Source: an uncultured Burkholderiales bacterium (lineage in GTDB: Bacteria; Pseudomonadota; Gammaproteobacteria; Burkholderiales; Burkholderiaceae_C). Taken from it: a stretch of 8,118 bases of DNA. Shown here one piece after another: positions 1-6,091 of the stretch (position 1 is the first letter of the stretch; the number at the start of each line of letters is the position of its first letter). Where the stretch lies: contig CAJBHE010000298.1 in NCBI GenBank assembly GCA_903952885.1, positions 1 through 8,118 of the forward strand. The letters are read 5' to 3'. The position numbers were made by a program, and so were the translations under genes. The notes below the pieces were generated by a model. That model saw only the letters and a list, made by a program, of their open reading frames with translations. It searched no databases and was not told the origin of the DNA.

Positions 1-305
1 AAACCCATTTTCAAAATACGGGTGTAACCACCTGGACGTGTCTTGAAACGTGGGCCCAATTCGTTGAACAACTTCACAACGCTGTCACGATCGCGCAAGC
101 GGTCGAATGCCAAGCGGCGGTTAGCAACGGTAGGCTCTTTGGCCAAAGTAATCATCGGCTCAATGACGCGACGCAATTCTTTGGCTTTTGGCAATGTGGT
201 TTTGATGGCTTCATGCTCAATGAGCGAATTCATCATGTTACGCAGCATCGCCAAGCGATGTGAGCTAGTGCGGTTGAGTTTGCGAAGTCCGTGTCCGTGA
301 CGCAT
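1..305 (-). CDS. rplQ: 50S ribosomal protein L17, 5' part (truncated by window edge)
   Basis: L17 is a large-subunit protein near the exit of the nascent-peptide tunnel. The first 101 codons are visible and the gene runs off the left edge of the window; family members are about 115 to 135 residues. The ATG at 305-303 is preceded by AAGGA seven bases upstream. The protein begins MRHGHGLRKLNRTSSHR, the usual betaproteobacterial start, followed by the L17 signature IKTTLPKAKELRRVIEP (about residues 35-51), ANRRLAF, and FNELGPRFKTRPGGYTRI near residues 80-97. It is the last gene of the alpha operon, 75 nt after rpoA. No frameshift or stop is seen in the visible part. Confidence 0.97.
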   Translation of the reverse strand, partial: MRHGHGLRKLNRTSSHRLAMLRNMMNSLIEHEAIKTTLPKAKELRRVIEPMITLAKEPTVANRRLAFDRLRDRDSVVKLFNELGPRFKTRPGGYTRILKMG

Positions 306-380
306 TTTGATTTCCTTTGATGTTTTGCCGGCCGCCGTATCAGGTACGGCCAGGGGACTTTAAAAGTCAGTGGTTTTGAA
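306..380 (-). other. rpoA-rplQ intergenic spacer with a small hairpin
   Basis: This 75-nt spacer holds the rplQ ribosome binding site and a hairpin with a perfect 6-bp stem (334-339 with 345-350, loop of 5). A weaker 5-bp inverted repeat lies at 356-360 with 364-368. Neither is followed by a T-run in the transcribed direction, so neither looks like an intrinsic terminator. Read-through from rpoA into rplQ is expected. The hairpin may affect mRNA stability or rplQ translation; that is inference. Confidence 0.5.
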
Positions 381-1373
381 TTAACGACGCTCTAAGCCAG
401 CAGGTGGCCAGCTCTCGAGCTTCATGCCCAAGGTCAAGCCACGAGAAGCCAGAACTTCTTTGATTTCGTTGAGTGACTTGCGACCCAAGTTAGGCGTCTT
501 GAGCAACTCGTTTTCAGTGCGCTGAATCAGGTCACCGATGTAATAAATGTTTTCAGCTTTCAAGCAGTTGGCCGAACGAACAGTCAGCTCCAACTCATCC
601 ACTGGGCGCAACAAGATCGGATCGAACTGTTGGCCGCCGCGTGGTGCAGCTGCTTCCATGATGCCGTTGATGGCGTCGCCTTCCAACTGCGCAAACACAG
701 CCAGTTGCTCAACCAAAATCTTGGATGACGCGCGCACTGCATCTTCAGCAGTGATAGCACCGTTGGTTTCGATTTCCATGACTAAGCGGTCGAGATCGGT
801 ACGTTGCTCAACGCGAGCGTTTTCGACGCTGTAGCTGACGCGGCTCACTGGAGAGAAGGCGGCATCCAACACGATACGGCCGATGGACTTGCTTGGCTCT
901 TCGCCGTAACGACGCACAGTACCTGGCACGTAGCCACGGCCTGTTTCAACTTTGAGTTGAATGTCAATCTTGCCGCCGTGCGACAAGTTAGCAATCACGT
1001 GCTCAGGGTTGATGATTTCAACATCGTGAGGCACTTGAATGTCAGCAGCCGTAACAGCGCCTTCGCCGTCTTTGCGCAAGCTCAAAGTGACTTCGTCACG
1101 ATTGTGCATTTTGAACACAACGCCTTTGAGGTTCAACAAGATGTTGACCACATCTTCTTGCACGCCGTCGATAGACGAGTACTCATGCACCACGCCGGCG
1201 ATGGTGACTTCAGTCACGGCATAGCCGACCATGGAAGACAACAAAACGCGGCGCAGGGCATTACCCAAGGTGTGACCATAGCCACGCTCAAACGGCTCCA
1301 AGGTAACCTTGGCGCGGTTGTGACCCAATTGCTCGACATGAATATTTTTTGGTTTCAGCAAATTCGTTTGCAT
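381..1373 (-). CDS. rpoA: DNA-directed RNA polymerase subunit alpha
   Basis: The alpha subunit dimerises to nucleate RNA polymerase assembly, and its C-terminal domain contacts UP-element DNA and activators. The protein is 330 residues, normal for the family. The N-terminal assembly domain covers about residues 1-235 and includes the conserved GHTLGNALRRVLLSS (33-47). A short linker rich in Ala, Gly and Gln (about 240-250) leads to the C-terminal domain (about 255-325). That domain carries VRSANCLKAE (265-274), whose Arg266 matches the DNA-contacting Arg265 of E. coli, and the helix-hairpin-helix-like TPNLGRKSLNEIKEVLASRGL. The ATG start has AGGA seven bases upstream. The gene follows rpsD after an unusually long 112-nt spacer with two hairpins. 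The sequence looks intact and unexceptional. Confidence 0.99.
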   Translation of the reverse strand: MQTNLLKPKNIHVEQLGHNRAKVTLEPFERGYGHTLGNALRRVLLSSMVGYAVTEVTIAGVVHEYSSIDGVQEDVVNILLNLKGVVFKMHNRDEVTLSLRKDGEGAVTAADIQVPHDVEIINPEHVIANLSHGGKIDIQLKVETGRGYVPGTVRRYGEEPSKSIGRIVLDAAFSPVSRVSYSVENARVEQRTDLDRLVMEIETNGAITAEDAVRASSKILVEQLAVFAQLEGDAINGIMEAAAPRGGQQFDPILLRPVDELELTVRSANCLKAENIYYIGDLIQRTENELLKTPNLGRKSLNEIKEVLASRGLTLGMKLESWPPAGLERR

Positions 1374-1485
1374 TCAGATTTCCTATCAATACCCCCGGCT
1401 CGTTACACCGGTAAGGCTGGGTTTCTGGACCACGCAGCGCGAGCAGGCTGCGTGGGGTGCGTTAGGTTGAAAACTTCAACCAGGA
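1374..1485 (-). promoter_or_regulatory. rpsD-rpoA intergenic region with two strong hairpins
   Basis: This 112-nt spacer contains two perfect inverted repeats in tandem just after the rpsD stop. The first in transcription order has a 7-bp stem with a 3-nt loop (1465-1471 with 1475-1481). The second has a 9-bp GC-rich stem with an 8-nt loop (1430-1438 with 1447-1455). Neither is followed by a T-run, so they are not classical terminators, and rpoA lies downstream. Possible roles are RNase processing, 3'-end protection after cleavage, or a protein-binding leader that tunes rpoA against rpsD. The structure is seen; the function is inferred. I found no convincing sigma70 promoter here. Confidence 0.55.
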
Positions 1486-2109
1486 TTAACGCGAATAAAG
1501 TTCGACGATCAAAGATTCGTTGATATCAGCAGCAAATTCGTCGCGGTCTGGGGTCTTCTTGAAGACACCTTCTGCTTTTTCAAGATTGACTTCGACCCAA
1601 GCAGGCATGCCCACTTGTTTGGCCAACTCGAGTGCTTCCAAAACGCGACCTTGCTTTTTAGACTTTTCACGCACAGCCACCACATCACCGGCTTTCACCA
1701 GGTAAGAAGCGATGTTGACTTGATGACCGTTGACAGTGATGGCCTTGTGTGACACCAACTGACGTGCTTCAGCACGTGTAGAGCCGAAGCCCATGCGGTA
1801 CACCACGTTGTCCAAACGTGTTTCCAACAAGGTCAACAGGTTTGCACCAGTGTTGCCTTTTTGGCGATCAGCAGCGGCGAAGTAGCGGCGGAACTGACGC
1901 TCCAACACGCCGTACATGCGTTTGACTTTTTGCTTTTCGCGCAATTGCAAGCCGAAGTCAGACGTGCGCTGACCAGAGGTGCGCCCGTGTTGTCCTGGCT
2001 TGCTGTCGAATTTGCACTTGTCGCTGATCGAGCGGCGTGCGCTCTTCAAGAACAAGTCGGTGCCTTCACGGCGGGAGAGTTTGGCCTTGGGGCCTAGGTA
2101 ACGTGCCAC
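1486..2109 (-). CDS. rpsD: 30S ribosomal protein S4
   Basis: S4 is a primary 16S rRNA binder that nucleates 30S assembly and helps form the mRNA entry helicase; in E. coli it also represses the alpha operon. The protein is 207 residues, starts MARYLGPKAKLSRREGTDL, and has an S4 RNA-binding domain from about 97 to 160 (LETRLDNVVYRMGF, then STRAEARQLVSHKAITVNG). It has a single cysteine (Cys32) and so is the zinc-free form. The start is GTG at 2109-2107, chosen because AAGGA sits seven bases upstream and the N-terminus matches the family. It is isolated from both neighbours by about 100-nt spacers, unlike the rest of the cluster. Confidence 0.99.
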   Translation of the reverse strand: MARYLGPKAKLSRREGTDLFLKSARRSISDKCKFDSKPGQHGRTSGQRTSDFGLQLREKQKVKRMYGVLERQFRRYFAAADRQKGNTGANLLTLLETRLDNVVYRMGFGSTRAEARQLVSHKAITVNGHQVNIASYLVKAGDVVAVREKSKKQGRVLEALELAKQVGMPAWVEVNLEKAEGVFKKTPDRDEFAADINESLIVELYSR

Positions 2110-2211
2110 TTGAATTTCCTTATCTGATCAGCTGCTCGCTAGAAGCGAGGAGCCGCTGGGAGTTGACCAGCGGCGGTGGGCTTGTGGTTAACAGTAAAAA
2201 AGCGAAAACGC
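2110..2211 (-). promoter_or_regulatory. rpsK-rpsD intergenic region / rpsD leader with hairpins
   Basis: This 102-nt leader precedes rpsD. Besides the small terminator-like hairpin at its upstream end, it holds two adjacent hairpins. One has an 8-bp stem with a 7-nt loop (2152-2159 with 2167-2174). The other has a 6-bp core with a 3-nt loop (2135-2140 with 2144-2149), extended by three further pairs across one G-G mismatch (2131-2133 with 2151-2153). The two share bases 2152-2153, so they compete at their edges. The downstream one ends about ten bases before the rpsD Shine-Dalgarno at 2117-2121. This arrangement could modulate rpsD initiation; that role is inferred. Confidence 0.55.
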
Positions 2212-2213
2212 TT
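2196..2213 (-). terminator. weak terminator-like hairpin overlapping the rpsK stop codon
   Basis: In the transcribed direction, a 5-bp stem AAGCG/CGCTT with a TTTT loop runs directly into a stretch of six T. The two A of the rpsK TAA stop codon are the first stem bases. The stem is short, so it would at most be a leaky terminator or attenuator between rpsM-rpsK and rpsD-rpoA-rplQ; a translating ribosome at the stop codon would disrupt it. The call rests on sequence shape only. Confidence 0.25.
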
Positions 2214-2613
2214 AAATACGACGACGCTTTTGTGGACGGCAGCCGTTGTGCGGCACTGGTGTCACGTCAGCGATCGAGTTGATGCGAATGCCCAATGCGG
2301 CCAAAGCGCGCACTGAAGATTCACGGCCAGGGCCTGGACCTTTGATCTCGACATCAAGGTTCTTGATGCCTTGATCAACGGCTGCGCGACCTGCAACTTC
2401 CGAAGCCACTTGAGCTGCGAAAGGTGTGGACTTGCGTGAGCCCTTGAAACCTTGACCACCTGACGAAGCCCATGACAGAGCATTTCCTTGGCGGTCAGTG
2501 ATGGTGATGATTGTGTTGTTGAACGACGCATGCACGTGCGCGATGCCGTCAGCAATGTTCTTACGAACCTTTTTACGTACGCGTGAAGCTGCGCCGCTTG
2601 GAGATTTAGCCAT
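2212..2613 (-). CDS. rpsK: 30S ribosomal protein S11
   Basis: S11 sits on the platform of the 30S subunit near the E site and the Shine-Dalgarno helix. The protein has 133 residues and starts MAKSPSGAASRVRKKVRKN. It contains HVHASFNNTIITITD (27-40), the conserved SSGGQGFKGSRKSTPFAAQ block (50-68), KGPGPGRESS (91-100) and the basic tail TPVPHNGCRPQKRRRI. The Asn123-Gly124 pair in that tail matches the site known to form isoaspartate in E. coli S11. The ATG start has AGGA nearby upstream. The gene follows rpsM after 12 nt and is followed by an unusually long spacer before rpsD. Confidence 0.99.
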   Translation of the reverse strand: MAKSPSGAASRVRKKVRKNIADGIAHVHASFNNTIITITDRQGNALSWASSGGQGFKGSRKSTPFAAQVASEVAGRAAVDQGIKNLDVEIKGPGPGRESSVRALAALGIRINSIADVTPVPHNGCRPQKRRRI

Positions 2614-2625
2614 TGTTCAGTCCTA

Positions 2626-2991
2626 TTATTTCTTCAACGACTGGGCTGCTTTACGCGGACCCTTACGTGTACGAGCGTTGGTACGCGTACGTTGACCACG
2701 CATAGGAAGACCACGACGGTGGCGGAAACCGCGGTAACAGCCAATGTCCATCAAACGCTTGATGTTCATGGTTGTTTCGCGACGCAAGTCACCTTCAATC
2801 GTGAATTCAGCGATCTGGTCACGGATCTTTTCGAGGTCCGAGTCAGTCAGATCTTTGATCTTCTTTGTGTAGTCAATGCCACATGCTTCGCAAATTTTGC
2901 GAGCGCGTGTGCGACCGATACCGAAAATAGCGGTGAGGCCAATTTCAGTGTGTTTGTGTGGCGGAATATTAATGCCTGCGATACGTGCCAT
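2626..2991 (-). CDS. rpsM: 30S ribosomal protein S13
   Basis: S13 lies in the head of the 30S subunit, contacts the P-site tRNA through its basic tail, and makes bridges to L5 of the large subunit. The protein has 121 residues. It starts MARIAGINIPPHKHTEIGLT, contains the helix-two-turn-helix stretch IFGIGRTRARKICEACGI (about 23-40), GCYRGFRHRRGLPMRGQRT (about 84-102), and ends in a Lys/Arg-rich tail with KGPRKAAQSLKK. AGAGGA is placed five bases before the ATG. It is the first gene of the alpha block and lies only 25 nt after rpmJ, leaving little room for a separate leader. Confidence 0.99.
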   Translation of the reverse strand: MARIAGINIPPHKHTEIGLTAIFGIGRTRARKICEACGIDYTKKIKDLTDSDLEKIRDQIAEFTIEGDLRRETTMNIKRLMDIGCYRGFRHRRGLPMRGQRTRTNARTRKGPRKAAQSLKK

Positions 2992-3016
2992 GTGCGTCCT
3001 CTTTAAACCAGTTCAA

Positions 3017-3130
3017 TCAACCTTGACGCTGTTTGTGGCGTGGATCTGTACAGATCACACGAACCACGCCCTTGCGACGGATGATTTTGCAGTTGCGGCA
3101 AATTTTTTTGACCGAAGCCGAAACTCTCAT
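3017..3130 (-). CDS. rpmJ: 50S ribosomal protein L36 (zinc-binding form)
   Basis: L36 is the smallest large-subunit protein and binds 23S rRNA. This 37-residue gene is easily missed because of its size. The product starts MRVSASVKKICRNCK and carries Cys11, Cys14, Cys27 and His32, the CX2C-X12-C-X4-H zinc ribbon of the zinc-containing form. The ATG at 3130-3128 has AGGAG six bases upstream and the frame ends at TGA (3019-3017). It sits between secY and rpsM, its usual place at the end of the spc operon. No second, cysteine-free paralogue is visible in this window. Confidence 0.97.
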   Translation of the reverse strand: MRVSASVKKICRNCKIIRRKGVVRVICTDPRHKQRQG

Positions 3131-3199
3131 TTCACTCTCCTAAAACTCATTTCATTTCACACCCAGATTGGTATGAAACACGATTTTTCACTTGGCTCA
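3131..3199 (-). promoter_or_regulatory. secY-rpmJ intergenic region with a 9-bp hairpin; no infA
   Basis: This 69-nt spacer holds an inverted repeat with a 9-bp stem, including one G-U wobble in RNA, and a 6-nt loop (3155-3163 with 3170-3178). It ends about 17 bases upstream of the rpmJ Shine-Dalgarno. No T-run follows it. The spacer is too short for infA (about 72 codons), which sits between secY and rpmJ in many betaproteobacteria such as Burkholderia. I see no convincing -35/-10 pair, although this is one place where an alpha-operon promoter could lie. Confidence 0.5.
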
Positions 3200-4513
3200 T
3201 TAGAGCGTTGTTTTGAAACTTGCCTTCTTCAACAGCGAGTCGTATTGTTGGCTCATCATGTAGTTTTGCACTTGGGCCATAAAGTCCATGGTGACCACCA
3301 CAATGATCAGTAACGAAGTCCCGCCGAAATAGAAAGGCACGTTGTATTTCAAGATCAAAAACTCAGGTAGCAAACACACAAAGGTGATGTACACAGCGCC
3401 TGCAAGCGTGAGTCGAACCAAAATTTTGTCAATGTATTTAGCGGTGTGGTCACCTGGACGAATGCCCGGGACAAATGCACCACTTTTCTTCAAATTATCT
3501 GCCGTCTCGCGGCTGTTGAATACCAATGCTGTGTAGAAGAAGCAGAAAAACACGATTGCCGCGGCGTACAACATCACATAGACAGGTTGTCCAGGGGCAA
3601 GTGCAGCAGAAATATCTTTGAGCCAGCGCATGCTGTCACCAGAGCTGAACCAGCTCACCACAGTTGCGGGCAAGAGAATGATCGACGAAGCGAAAATGGG
3701 AGGAATCACACCTGCCATGTTCAACTTCAAGGGCAGGTGAGACGATTGACCGCCGTACACCTTATTGCCAACTTGGCGACGCGCGTAGTTCACCAAGATT
3801 TTGCGCTGGCCGCGCTCAACAAACACCACGAAGTAAGTGACCAACGCCACCACAATCACAATGAGGATGGCAGCCAAAATACTCATGGCGCCAGTACGAA
3901 CTAGCTCAAGCAAGCCACCAATAGAACCGGGCAAGCCTGCAGCGATACCAGCAAAAATCAAAATAGAGATACCGTTACCCAAGCCACGCTCAGTGATTTG
4001 TTCACCCAACCACATCAGAAACATAGTGCCAGCAGTCAAGCTGACCATGGCTGTCATGCGGAAACCAAAGCCTGGCACATTCACCAAACCGGCTGATGCT
4101 TCCAACGCCAAGGCAATACCCATGGACTGGAACAAAGCCAAGCCCAAAGTACCAAAACGTGTGTACTGAGTGATCTTGCGACGACCTGCTTCGCCTTCTT
4201 TTTTGAGTTGCTCCAATGAAGGCAACACATAGGTGAGCAACTGCATGATGATCGATGCAGAGATGTAAGGCATGATGCCCAAAGCGAACACGGTAAAGCG
4301 CGACAAAGCACCACCCGAGAACATATTGAACAAGCTCAAAATACCGCCCTGCTGTCCCTTGAACAATTGTTGCAATTGGTCAGGGTTGATGCCGGGCACG
4401 GGAATGTGTGCACCCACGCGGTAAACCACCAAGGCGAGCAGCAAGAAGACCAGTCGGCGACGCAGGTCGCCGAACTTGTCGTTGTTACCGATCGATGCAG
4501 AGGTGGTAGCCAC
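3200..4513 (-). CDS. secY: Sec translocon channel subunit SecY
   Basis: SecY is the channel of the SecYEG translocon in the inner membrane and takes proteins from SecA or from the ribosome. The 437-residue protein has ten hydrophobic segments, roughly 21-38, 75-98, 118-138, 151-172, 181-202, 209-232, 265-290, 309-333, 365-387 and 393-415. GGALSRFTVFALGIMPYISA (67-86) forms the plug and start of TM2. ITERGLGNGIS (173-183) is the conserved cytosolic loop, and FVPGIRPGDHTAKYI (347-361) is the C5 loop with the Arg needed for SecA function in E. coli. The start is GTG; AGGA lies ten bases upstream, a long spacing that suggests modest initiation or coupling to rplO, 26 nt ahead. Confidence 0.99.
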   Translation of the reverse strand: MATTSASIGNNDKFGDLRRRLVFLLLALVVYRVGAHIPVPGINPDQLQQLFKGQQGGILSLFNMFSGGALSRFTVFALGIMPYISASIIMQLLTYVLPSLEQLKKEGEAGRRKITQYTRFGTLGLALFQSMGIALALEASAGLVNVPGFGFRMTAMVSLTAGTMFLMWLGEQITERGLGNGISILIFAGIAAGLPGSIGGLLELVRTGAMSILAAILIVIVVALVTYFVVFVERGQRKILVNYARRQVGNKVYGGQSSHLPLKLNMAGVIPPIFASSIILLPATVVSWFSSGDSMRWLKDISAALAPGQPVYVMLYAAAIVFFCFFYTALVFNSRETADNLKKSGAFVPGIRPGDHTAKYIDKILVRLTLAGAVYITFVCLLPEFLILKYNVPFYFGGTSLLIIVVVTMDFMAQVQNYMMSQQYDSLLKKASFKTTL

Positions 4514-4539
4514 GGAGCGTTGTTCCTGTTGCGTTTAAG

Positions 4540-4971
4540 TTATTCGACCGAGCCGCCAGCGGCTTCGATCGCAGCTTTGGCACCAGCAGTAGCGCCGATG
4601 CCGTTGAGCTTGACAGCAGTCGTCAATTCGCCAGTCTTCACAACTTTGACAACGCGAGCGATAGATGCCACGAGGCCAGCGGCCTTCAATGTCAAGATAT
4701 CAACTTCAGCAGCACCGAGTTGTTGCAAGTCAGCCAAAGTCACTTCATCGTTGTACTTCAACGTGGTGGACTTGAAGCCGCGCTTAGGCAAGCGACGTTG
4801 CAAAGGCATTTGACCGCCTTCGAAACCAACCTTGTGGTAGCCGCCTGAACGAGACTTTTGACCTTTGTGACCGCGACCCGCAGTCTTGCCGAGGCCAGAG
4901 CCGATACCGCGACCAACGCGACGCTTGGCGTGCTTTGCGCCAGGTGCGTGGGTGATGTTATTGAGTTCCAT
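4540..4971 (-). CDS. rplO: 50S ribosomal protein L15
   Basis: L15 is a late-assembly large-subunit protein that threads a long basic extension into 23S rRNA. From the chosen ATG at 4971-4969 it has 143 residues. The Gly/Lys/Arg-rich N-terminal arm (GRGIGSGLGKTAGRGHKGQK, about 20-39) leads to VGFEGGQMPLQRRLPKRGF and a compact C-terminal domain ending GGSVE. A TTG codon two codons upstream would extend it to 145 residues, but the ATG gives the family-typical MELNNITHAPGAKHAKRR start and places AAAGG six bases before it. That Shine-Dalgarno (4978-4982) shares bases with the rpmD stop codon, which suggests coupling to rpmD translation. Confidence 0.97.
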   Translation of the reverse strand: MELNNITHAPGAKHAKRRVGRGIGSGLGKTAGRGHKGQKSRSGGYHKVGFEGGQMPLQRRLPKRGFKSTTLKYNDEVTLADLQQLGAAEVDILTLKAAGLVASIARVVKVVKTGELTTAVKLNGIGATAGAKAAIEAAGGSVE

Positions 4972-4977
4972 CTTCAA

Positions 4978-4982
4978 CCTTT
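4978..4982 (-). promoter_or_regulatory. rplO Shine-Dalgarno overlapping the rpmD stop
   Basis: AAAGG lies six bases before the rplO ATG, and its first two A are the last two bases of the rpmD TAA stop. It decides between the ATG at 4971 and the TTG at 4977, since the TTG would begin directly against the Shine-Dalgarno with no spacer. Confidence 0.7.
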
Positions 4983-5163
4983 ACAGCACTTTGACCAGAT
5001 AGCTGATCTTGTTAATCATGCCGCGCACTGCAGGCGTGTCTTGCAACTCGCTCACAGAATTCAGTTTGCGCAAGCCCAAGCCACGAACAGTGGCGCGGTG
5101 CGATTCTTTGGTGCCAATTGGGCTGCGCACCAATTGAATCTTGACAGTTTGAGGGGTAGTCAT
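4981..5163 (-). CDS. rpmD: 50S ribosomal protein L30
   Basis: L30 is a small large-subunit protein that binds 23S rRNA. The product has 60 residues, the normal bacterial length. It has the pattern VKIQLVRSPIGTKESHRATV (about 7-26), the conserved GLGLRKLNSV turn (28-37), and ends MINKISYLVKVL. The ATG start has GGAG upstream, and the gene lies 14 nt after rpsE and 9 nt before rplO. A longer overlapping frame in another register on the same strand is a shadow and lacks any family pattern. Confidence 0.98.
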   Translation of the reverse strand: MTTPQTVKIQLVRSPIGTKESHRATVRGLGLRKLNSVSELQDTPAVRGMINKISYLVKVL

Positions 5164-5177
5164 TGAATGCTCCGAGA

Positions 5178-5696
5178 TTAAGCGAAGATTTCTTCGATGT
5201 TTTTGCCACGCTTAGCCGCCACTTCTGAAGGCGTCGTGGAATTGTTCAAAGCATCCAAGGTTGCACGAACCATGTTGTATGGGTTAGACGTGCCGTGGCT
5301 TTTTGCCACGATGTCCGTGATGCCCATCACTTCGAACACAGCGCGCATTGGACCGCCTGCGATGATGCCAGTACCCTTAGGTGCTGGAATCATCATGACG
5401 TTTGCAGCGCCGTGGCGGCCGTGCACCTTGTGGTGAATCGTGCCGTTTTTCAAAGTCACTTTGGTCATGTTGCGACGGGCTTCTTCCATCGCTTTTTGGA
5501 CAGCAGCTGGCACTTCTTTTGACTTGCCTTTGCCCATGCCCACGCGGCCATCGCCATCACCCACGACAGTCAAAGCCGCGAAACCGAGAATACGGCCGCC
5601 CTTAACCACTTTGGTGACGCGGTTGACCGCGATCATTTTTTCGCGGAGTCCGTCTTCTGGACCGTCACCCTGCGCTTTAGCTTGAAATTTAGCCAT
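5178..5696 (-). CDS. rpsE: 30S ribosomal protein S5
   Basis: S5 stabilises 16S rRNA near helix 34 and takes part in decoding fidelity and mRNA unwinding at the entry channel. The 172-residue protein has an N-terminal double-stranded-RNA-binding-type domain with VNRVTKVVKGGRI (24-36), GDGDGRVGMGKGKSKEVP (46-63) and KAMEEARRN (68-76). A C-terminal domain carries GTGIIAGGPMRAVFE (108-122) and AAKRGK near the end. The loop VTKVVKGG corresponds to the region where spectinomycin-resistance changes arise in E. coli; its KVVKGG core keeps the conserved Lys and Gly residues. The ATG is preceded by a weak GGAAA. It lies 18 nt after rplR. Confidence 0.99.
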   Translation of the reverse strand: MAKFQAKAQGDGPEDGLREKMIAVNRVTKVVKGGRILGFAALTVVGDGDGRVGMGKGKSKEVPAAVQKAMEEARRNMTKVTLKNGTIHHKVHGRHGAANVMMIPAPKGTGIIAGGPMRAVFEVMGITDIVAKSHGTSNPYNMVRATLDALNNSTTPSEVAAKRGKNIEEIFA

Positions 5697-5714
5697 GTGT
5701 AATTTCCAATCCGA

Positions 5715-6080
5715 TTAGAACTGCAAGCCAGCTTCGCGGGCTGCGTCGGCCAAGGCCTTGACGCGACCGTGGTAAGCAAAACCTGAACGGTCAAACGCGA
5801 CTTTTTCGACGCCCGCTTTTTTAGCTTTTTCAGCGATCAGCTTGCCGATCACTTGCGCTGCATTGACATTGCCGCCTTTGCCAGTTGCGCCAAGTTGTGT
5901 GCGCACTGCGGCTTCGGCTGAGGATGCTGTCGCTACCACTTTGGTGCCGCAAGCGGAAACCACAGTGGCGTAGATATGCAAGTTGGTGCGGTTCACCATC
6001 AAACGTGCAACGCCTTGGTTGGCGATGCGGATGCGTGTTTGACGCGCCCTGCGGAGTCGCTGCTCTTTTTTGGTCAACAT
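5715..6080 (-). CDS. rplR: 50S ribosomal protein L18
   Basis: L18 binds 5S rRNA and, with L5, docks it in the central protuberance. The 121-residue product has a very basic N-terminus (KKEQRLRRARQTRIRI), then VARLMVNRTNLHIYATVV (about 24-41), a variable middle, and the conserved C-terminal block FDRSGFAYHGRVKALADAA with the ending REAGLQF. The ATG has a strong AAGGAG seven bases upstream, located in the 11-nt gap after rplF. The basic arm and the C-terminal block are both complete, so the protein appears functional. Confidence 0.99.
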   Translation of the reverse strand: MLTKKEQRLRRARQTRIRIANQGVARLMVNRTNLHIYATVVSACGTKVVATASSAEAAVRTQLGATGKGGNVNAAQVIGKLIAEKAKKAGVEKVAFDRSGFAYHGRVKALADAAREAGLQF

Positions 6081-6091
6081 GTTGCAGCTCC

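Noticed and set aside
1374..1415. Possible promoter before rpoA (TTACCG, 17 bases, TATTGA)
   Set aside because: Both boxes are poor matches to the sigma70 consensus; spacing alone is not enough support.
1430..1481. Intrinsic terminator after rpsD
   Set aside because: The hairpins are strong but no T-run follows in the transcribed direction, and rpoA lies directly downstream.
804..1523. 239-codon open frame on the plus strand opposite rpoA
   Set aside because: It is a His/Ala-rich shadow of rpoA running across the spacer, with no domain or convincing ribosome binding site.
4972..4977. TTG start for L15 giving a 145-residue protein
   Set aside because: It would abut the Shine-Dalgarno with no spacer; the ATG two codons later has good spacing and the family-typical N-terminus.
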